Part shown: one piece after another, positions 60,559-64,000 of the stretch | Layout: each line of letters opens with the position of its first letter | How positions within the stretch are numbered: the first letter of the stretch is position 1 | NCBI GenBank assembly: GCA_030680355.1 | Contig: JAUXVF010000029.1 | Span: 124,001-188,000 of the forward strand | DNA from: Caulobacter sp. | GTDB lineage: Bacteria > Pseudomonadota > Alphaproteobacteria > Caulobacterales > Caulobacteraceae | DNA: 64,000 nt | Direction: 5' to 3' | Position numbers and translations under genes: made by a program | The notes under the pieces: generated by a model | The model's input: only the letters and a program-made list of their open reading frames with translations | Told to the model about the DNA's origin: nothing | Databases searched by the model: none

Positions 60559-62097
60559 CTACAGCGCCGCCTCGATGAAGGCCGGGCCCTTGCGGCTCAT
60601 GGCCCGCTCGAACGCGGCGTCGAACTCCTCCGGCGTCGAGCAGCGCTCGGCCGGCAGGCCCAGACCGCCGGCGACATTCACCCAGTCGATGCGCGGCTCG
60701 CCCAGATCGAGCAGCCGCTTCGCCGCCGGCCCGGGGTTGCCCGCCCCGGTGCGGCCCATCTCGATATTGAGGATGCGATAGGCGTGGTTGGCGAACACCA
60801 CCACGGTCACGTCCAGCTGCTCGCGAGCGATCGTCCACAGCCCCTGCACCGTGTACATGGCCGCCCCGTCGCCGTTGAGGCTCAGCACCTTCTGATCGGG
60901 ACAGGCCACGGCGGCGCCGATGGCCAGGGGAATGCCCTGACCGATCGCCCCGCCGGTCAGCATCAGCCAATCGTGCGGCCGCGCCGTCTTGGTCGACTGG
61001 AACACCGGCAGGCCGGCGGTCACGGCGTCATCGCTGACGATGGCGTTGTCGGGCATGTGCCGGGCGATCGAGGCGCCGATGGAATAGGGGTTCTGCGCCC
61101 CGGTCGGCATGGCCGGCAGCTCCAACGCCTCGATCGGCCCCGCTTCCGGCGCGCCGAGGGCGTCGGCCAGGGCCTGCAGCGCCGCGATGCCGTCGGCCTC
61201 GCGACCGCACAGGCTGGTCGCCTCGCAGCCCTCGGGGGTCAGCAGGCTGGGCCGGTCGGGATAGGCGAAGAAGGCCACCGGCTCGGTGGTCTCGACCAGC
61301 ACCATCAGATCGACCCCCTCGAGGTCGGCCAGGGCCATCTCGCCGAAATACATCATCTTGTCGGGGGCGAACCGGCCGGCGCCGCGGGCCAGCCGGGCGA
61401 CGAAGGTGTCGGTCAGCACCCGCACCCCGGTGGCGGCGATGCGGCCGGCCTGTTTCACCCCGGCGTCGCGGCAGGTCGAGCCGCCCATCAGGATCACCGG
61501 CTTCTTCGCCGCCGTGATCCGCGCGGCGATCGCCGCGACGACGTCGGCCGGGGGAACCACCCGCGGCTTCGGCGACAGCACCGGCCCGACCACCGTGGTC
61601 TCGGTCCAGGCGCTGTCGGCGGGCAGGATCAGGCTGGCGCAGCCGCCCGGCGCGCCGAAACTGGCCTGCACCGCCTCGGCGGCCAGCGGCCCGACCGCAT
61701 CGGCGGTCTCGGCCGACTTGACCCACAGCGAATTGGGCGCGGCCCAGCCGGCGATGTCGGAATTGAGCGGCGCGTCATACTGGCGGTGATAGGTGGCGTG
61801 GTCGCCGATCACATTGACCAGCGGCGTCCCGGCCCGGCGGGCGTTGTGCAGATTGGCCCCGCCGTTGGCGTAGCCGGCCCCCAGATGCAGCAGGGTGCAG
61901 GCCGGCTTGCCGGCCATGCGCCCGTAGCCGTCGGCGGCGCCGGTGGCCACGCCCTCGAACAGGCAGAGCACCGACCGCATGCGCGGCTCGCGGTCCAGCG
62001 CCGAGACGAACTGCATCTCGCTGGTGCCCGGATTGGCGAAACAGGCGGTCACGCCGTTGTCGGCGAGGGTGGTGATCAGAGCGTCGGCGCCGTTCAT
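60559..62097 (-). CDS. Acetolactate synthase-like TPP-dependent enzyme
   Basis: The 512-residue protein is of the IlvB/benzoylformate decarboxylase superfamily. Its N-terminal Pyr domain has NPGTSEM and the catalytic Glu in CLFEGVATGAADGYGRM. The central domain has ILMGGSTCRDAG, and the C-terminal PP domain has the TPP motif LNGDGAAMYTVQGLWTIA...VFANHAYRIL. It resembles the IlvX-like large subunits found outside the ilvBN operon; no regulatory subunit is adjacent. ATG 62097 has AGGAGA upstream. A 2-oxoacid decarboxylase or carboligase activity is expected; the substrate is open. Confidence 0.87.
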   Translation of the reverse strand: MNGADALITTLADNGVTACFANPGTSEMQFVSALDREPRMRSVLCLFEGVATGAADGYGRMAGKPACTLLHLGAGYANGGANLHNARRAGTPLVNVIGDHATYHRQYDAPLNSDIAGWAAPNSLWVKSAETADAVGPLAAEAVQASFGAPGGCASLILPADSAWTETTVVGPVLSPKPRVVPPADVVAAIAARITAAKKPVILMGGSTCRDAGVKQAGRIAATGVRVLTDTFVARLARGAGRFAPDKMMYFGEMALADLEGVDLMVLVETTEPVAFFAYPDRPSLLTPEGCEATSLCGREADGIAALQALADALGAPEAGPIEALELPAMPTGAQNPYSIGASIARHMPDNAIVSDDAVTAGLPVFQSTKTARPHDWLMLTGGAIGQGIPLAIGAAVACPDQKVLSLNGDGAAMYTVQGLWTIAREQLDVTVVVFANHAYRILNIEMGRTGAGNPGPAAKRLLDLGEPRIDWVNVAGGLGLPAERCSTPEEFDAAFERAMSRKGPAFIEAAL

Positions 62098-62215
62098 GGT
62101 CTTCTCCTGTCGAGACCCCTTCCCTTCCGACATTTCGGCCGCCGCGCCAACAGCGGGGACGCTACGAGCCTGCCTCATCGACGGGGGCGATCACAGTTGG
62201 TTTGGACCGGCCCGC

Positions 62216-62376
62216 TGGGCTCCTTCCCCCTCGATGGGGGAAGGGTTGGGGATGGAGGTGTGGTTCCTGTGTTGCGGGACGGGAGCGGTTGGGCGCCGGC
62301 GCCATCCAGCGCCCTTCGCCAGACATAGCGGCCACACCACCACCCAACCCTCCTCCATCGAGGAGGAGGGCTCTTC
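62216..62376. repeat. Large inverted repeat in the 332-base gap 62098-62429
   Basis: Two perfect 9-bp hairpins, CCTTCCCCC/GGGGGAAGG at about 62222-62244 and CCCTCCTCC/GGAGGAGGG at about 62348-62370, flank a region whose outer parts (GGGTTGGGGATGGAGGTGTGG and CCACACCACCACCCAACCC) are complementary. No gene is seen in the gap. The element separates the TPP enzyme from the YhhN gene. Confidence 0.8.
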
Positions 62377-62429
62377 CGGTGCGTCGTCCGGTCTGTAGGG
62401 TAAGAACAGGACAGGGCGGAGAATCGAAC

Positions 62430-63173
62430 ATGACGCGGAACAGACTTGAGCAGCTGGTGCTGATCGCCTCGATCATCGGCGGAGTCAGCTACATTGCCTC
62501 GTGGCCGATGGACCTGTCCGCGCCGCTGGAGCTGGCCTGGAAGGGTTCGGGCCTCGGCCTGCTGGCGGTCTATGCGGCGCTCAGGGCGCGAAGCCTGGAC
62601 GGCTGGCTGCTGACGGCGGTGATGATCTTCGGTGTGTTGGGCGACGTATTGCTGGGCGTCCAGTTCATCGTCGGCGCCGTGGCTTTTCTGATCGGCCACC
62701 TCGTCGCCATCGGCCTCTATCTGAGGAACCGCCGCCCGGTCCTCAGCCGCAGCCAGCGGGCGTTGGCCCTGCTGCTGGTCCCCGCGGCTGTCTTCATCGC
62801 CTTCATGCTGCCCGCCGACCGGGCCGCCGCGCCGGGCGTGGCCGTCTACACCCTGGGACTCTCGCTGATGGCGGCGACCGCCTGGACCAGCCGCTTTCCT
62901 CGCCTCACGGTCGGGCTCGGGGCGCTGCTGTTCCTGGTCAGCGACCTGGTGATCTTCGCCAAGATGGGGCCGTTGCCGGACACCTTCCTCACCGGTCTGG
63001 CGGTCTGGGTCCCCTACTACGGCGGCCAGCTGCTGATCTGCGTGGGCGTGGCGGGGGCGCTGGCGAAGACCCGCATCCTTCCCGCGAAGCCGGGGAGGGG
63101 GACCATGCGGAGCATGGTGGAGGGGGCTGCGCCGGAGTCGGCGGTTCTGCCCCCTCAGTCAGGCTCCGCCTGA
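62430..63173 (+). CDS. YhhN family membrane protein with repeat-derived tail
   Basis: The 247-residue protein has about seven to eight hydrophobic segments, with the family pattern GVSYIASWP, AVMIFGVLGDVLLG and a final PYYGGQLLICVGVAGAL. YhhN homologues in animals are lysoplasmalogenases (TMEM86), so a lipid-ether hydrolase role is possible. The last 30 or so codons, from about ILPAKPGRGTM to the stop, coincide with a repeat element starting at 63078. The stop codon belongs to the repeat, so the C-terminal tail is not ancestral family sequence. ATG 62430 has weak GGCGGAG upstream. Confidence 0.85.
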   Translation: MTRNRLEQLVLIASIIGGVSYIASWPMDLSAPLELAWKGSGLGLLAVYAALRARSLDGWLLTAVMIFGVLGDVLLGVQFIVGAVAFLIGHLVAIGLYLRNRRPVLSRSQRALALLLVPAAVFIAFMLPADRAAAPGVAVYTLGLSLMAATAWTSRFPRLTVGLGALLFLVSDLVIFAKMGPLPDTFLTGLAVWVPYYGGQLLICVGVAGALAKTRILPAKPGRGTMRSMVEGAAPESAVLPPQSGSA

Positions 63174-63195
63174 CGGCTCCCCGGCAAGCGGGAAG
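63078..63195. repeat. Inverted repeat element overlapping the YhhN 3' end
   Basis: CTTCCCGCGAAGCCGGGGAG on the left faces CTCCCCGGCAAGCGGGAAG on the right. Inside is a second hairpin, ACCATGCGGAGCATGGT. It begins within the yhhN coding frame and ends 11 bases before the ligase stop. Confidence 0.85.
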
Positions 63196-63206
63196 CATCG
63201 TCGGTG

Positions 63207-64000
63207 TCAGAACACCATCACCCCGTCATCCGGCGTGTCCGCGAACAGCCGCGTCAGTTCGGCCGGCCGCCGGTCCCGCGCCAGGGCCTGGTTGATATAG
63301 CCCTTGTCGGTCAGCTCGCCGCTGGCCGCGTCCGGAACCCCCTCGAGGATCAGCGCCCGCGCCACCCGGCCGCCGCCGCCCTTCGCCGCGGCGTTCATCT
63401 TCGCCAGCCCTGACCGGATCGCCTCCCGCACCTGCGCCGGGTCCGGATGCCGCGCGTTGAACGCCGGGTCGAGGAACAGCATCAGCCCGACCCCGTCCTG
63501 GCCCTCGCCGCAGACCACCGCGTCCAGCGCCGCCCCGCCGATGGCCGAGACCGCCGCCACCCGCAGGGCGCCGGCCGCCACGAACGTCCCGCTGGCCAGT
63601 TTGAAATTCTCCACCAGCCGGCCGTCGAACATCAGCCCCGCTTCCGGATCGGTCGGATCGATGGCCCGCGCCGCATCGCCGAGGCGATAGAAGCCCTCCT
63701 CGTCGAAGGCGTCCGCCGACAGCTGCGGCTCGCCCAGGTAGCCGGGCGACATCTGCGGCCCCTTCACGCGGATCTCGAACTTCTCGCCGGTCGGCACCAG
63801 TTTCACCGTCGTGCCCGGCACCGGCAGGCCGATCATCCCCGAGCGGGCGTTCAGCCAATGGATGTTGCAGGCCGTCGGCCCGGTCTCGGTCGAGCCATAG
63901 CCGGTCGCGAAGGTCACCCGCTCGCCGACCGTACGCACGGCCACCGCCTGCACGCGGTCGAGGATGCTCTGGGCCATCGACGCGCCGCCGTACTGCAGCA
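63207..64000 (-). CDS. Acyl/aryl-CoA ligase, feruloyl-CoA synthase-like, 3' part
   Basis: The frame is open to the right edge, so the start lies outside. The visible 264 residues begin with LQYGGASMAQS and include the adenylation signature GYGSTETGPT, the hinge region GDAARAIDPTDPEAGLMFDGRLVENFKLASGTF (with GR-type A8 motif) and a C-terminal SGELTDKGYINQALARDR with the A10 Lys. The family forms acyl-AMP and then acyl-CoA. The N-terminal adenylate half is outside the window. Feruloyl-CoA synthase is the closest group I know for this LQYGGASM/GSTETGPT pattern, but other aryl-CoA ligases are possible. Confidence 0.82.
   Translation of the reverse strand, partial: LQYGGASMAQSILDRVQAVAVRTVGERVTFATGYGSTETGPTACNIHWLNARSGMIGLPVPGTTVKLVPTGEKFEIRVKGPQMSPGYLGEPQLSADAFDEEGFYRLGDAARAIDPTDPEAGLMFDGRLVENFKLASGTFVAAGALRVAAVSAIGGAALDAVVCGEGQDGVGLMLFLDPAFNARHPDPAQVREAIRSGLAKMNAAAKGGGGRVARALILEGVPDAASGELTDKGYINQALARDRRPAELTRLFADTPDDGVMVF

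Overview
This 64 kb window is high-GC chromosomal DNA from an alphaproteobacterium. It most likely comes from the Caulobacterales (a Caulobacter or Phenylobacterium relative). Four things point there: the DUF4167 gene beside prfA/prmC; the bolA-dnaJ-cobS neighbourhood; a petABC operon of alphaproteobacterial type; and frequent GTG/TTG starts with ATGA/GTGA stop-start overlaps. I cannot fix the genus without a search. I see no rRNA or tRNA gene, no CRISPR array, no prophage and no insertion sequence. Both ends cut a gene: an arsenite transporter on the left and an acyl/aryl-CoA ligase on the right.

Layout. 1-1.1 kb: arsenic efflux and reduction (acr3, arsC). 1.3-6.8 kb: envelope M23 peptidase, prfA, MOSC protein, prmC (which methylates RF1) and a DUF4167 protein. 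6.8-11 kb, minus strand: lipoprotein hydrolase, nitronate monooxygenase, a response regulator coupled to a degenerate Hpt-like protein, and accA. 11-17.3 kb: lipid and CoA metabolism (SDR, two hot-dog thioesterases, P450, a Chloroflexus-type malyl-CoA lyase). 17.5-20.9 kb, minus strand: PhnA-like protein, MscS channel, xerD and a secreted protein coupled to xerD. 21-25.4 kb: aroK-aroB-CNNM/CBS protein, all overlapping, then an HWE kinase with a single-domain receiver. 25.5-30.2 kb: bolA, DnaJ-like protein, PAP2 phosphatase, cobS, a higBA toxin-antitoxin module and prs. 30.3-34.6 kb: lipoprotein, rplY-pth-(PIN toxin-antitoxin)-ychF. 34.7-40.3 kb: NTF2-like protein, glycine-zipper protein, sirtuin, PhyH oxygenase with TetR, and two dienelactone-hydrolase paralogues. 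40.4-46 kb: mtnP, cytochrome bc1 (petA-petB-petC), hemF and a hemerythrin-like protein. 46-48.6 kb: DUF1285-Nudix-CCA transferase. 48.8-63 kb: desaturase, MFS exporter, SDRs, thiolase, acetyltransferases, MarR with SDR, MBL hydrolase, a secreted 20-cysteine repeat protein, a TPP enzyme and a YhhN protein.

The functional themes are translation and its quality control (prfA, prmC, rplY, pth, ychF, CCA), aromatic amino-acid precursor and nucleotide synthesis (aroK, aroB, prs), respiration and tetrapyrroles (petABC, hemF, cobS), and a broad set of CoA/lipid-modifying enzymes under local MarR or TetR control.

The least explained signals are these. (1) A secreted protein with five tandem four-cysteine repeats, holding exactly 20 cysteines. 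(2) A response regulator coupled to a protein that aligns with Hpt domains but has Ser at the phospho-His position. (3) Three copies of an inverted repeat whose arms are TAGGG-type heptads, at least one arm of each with four G-runs. (4) Two toxin-antitoxin modules placed inside otherwise housekeeping gene runs, one of them with a duplicated palindromic operator and an antitoxin frame that runs far into the toxin gene. (5) Several regulators whose predicted start of transcription falls on or near the start codon, with palindromes sitting in the promoter. (6) Intergenic repeat families that in places supply stop codons or C-terminal tails to genes.
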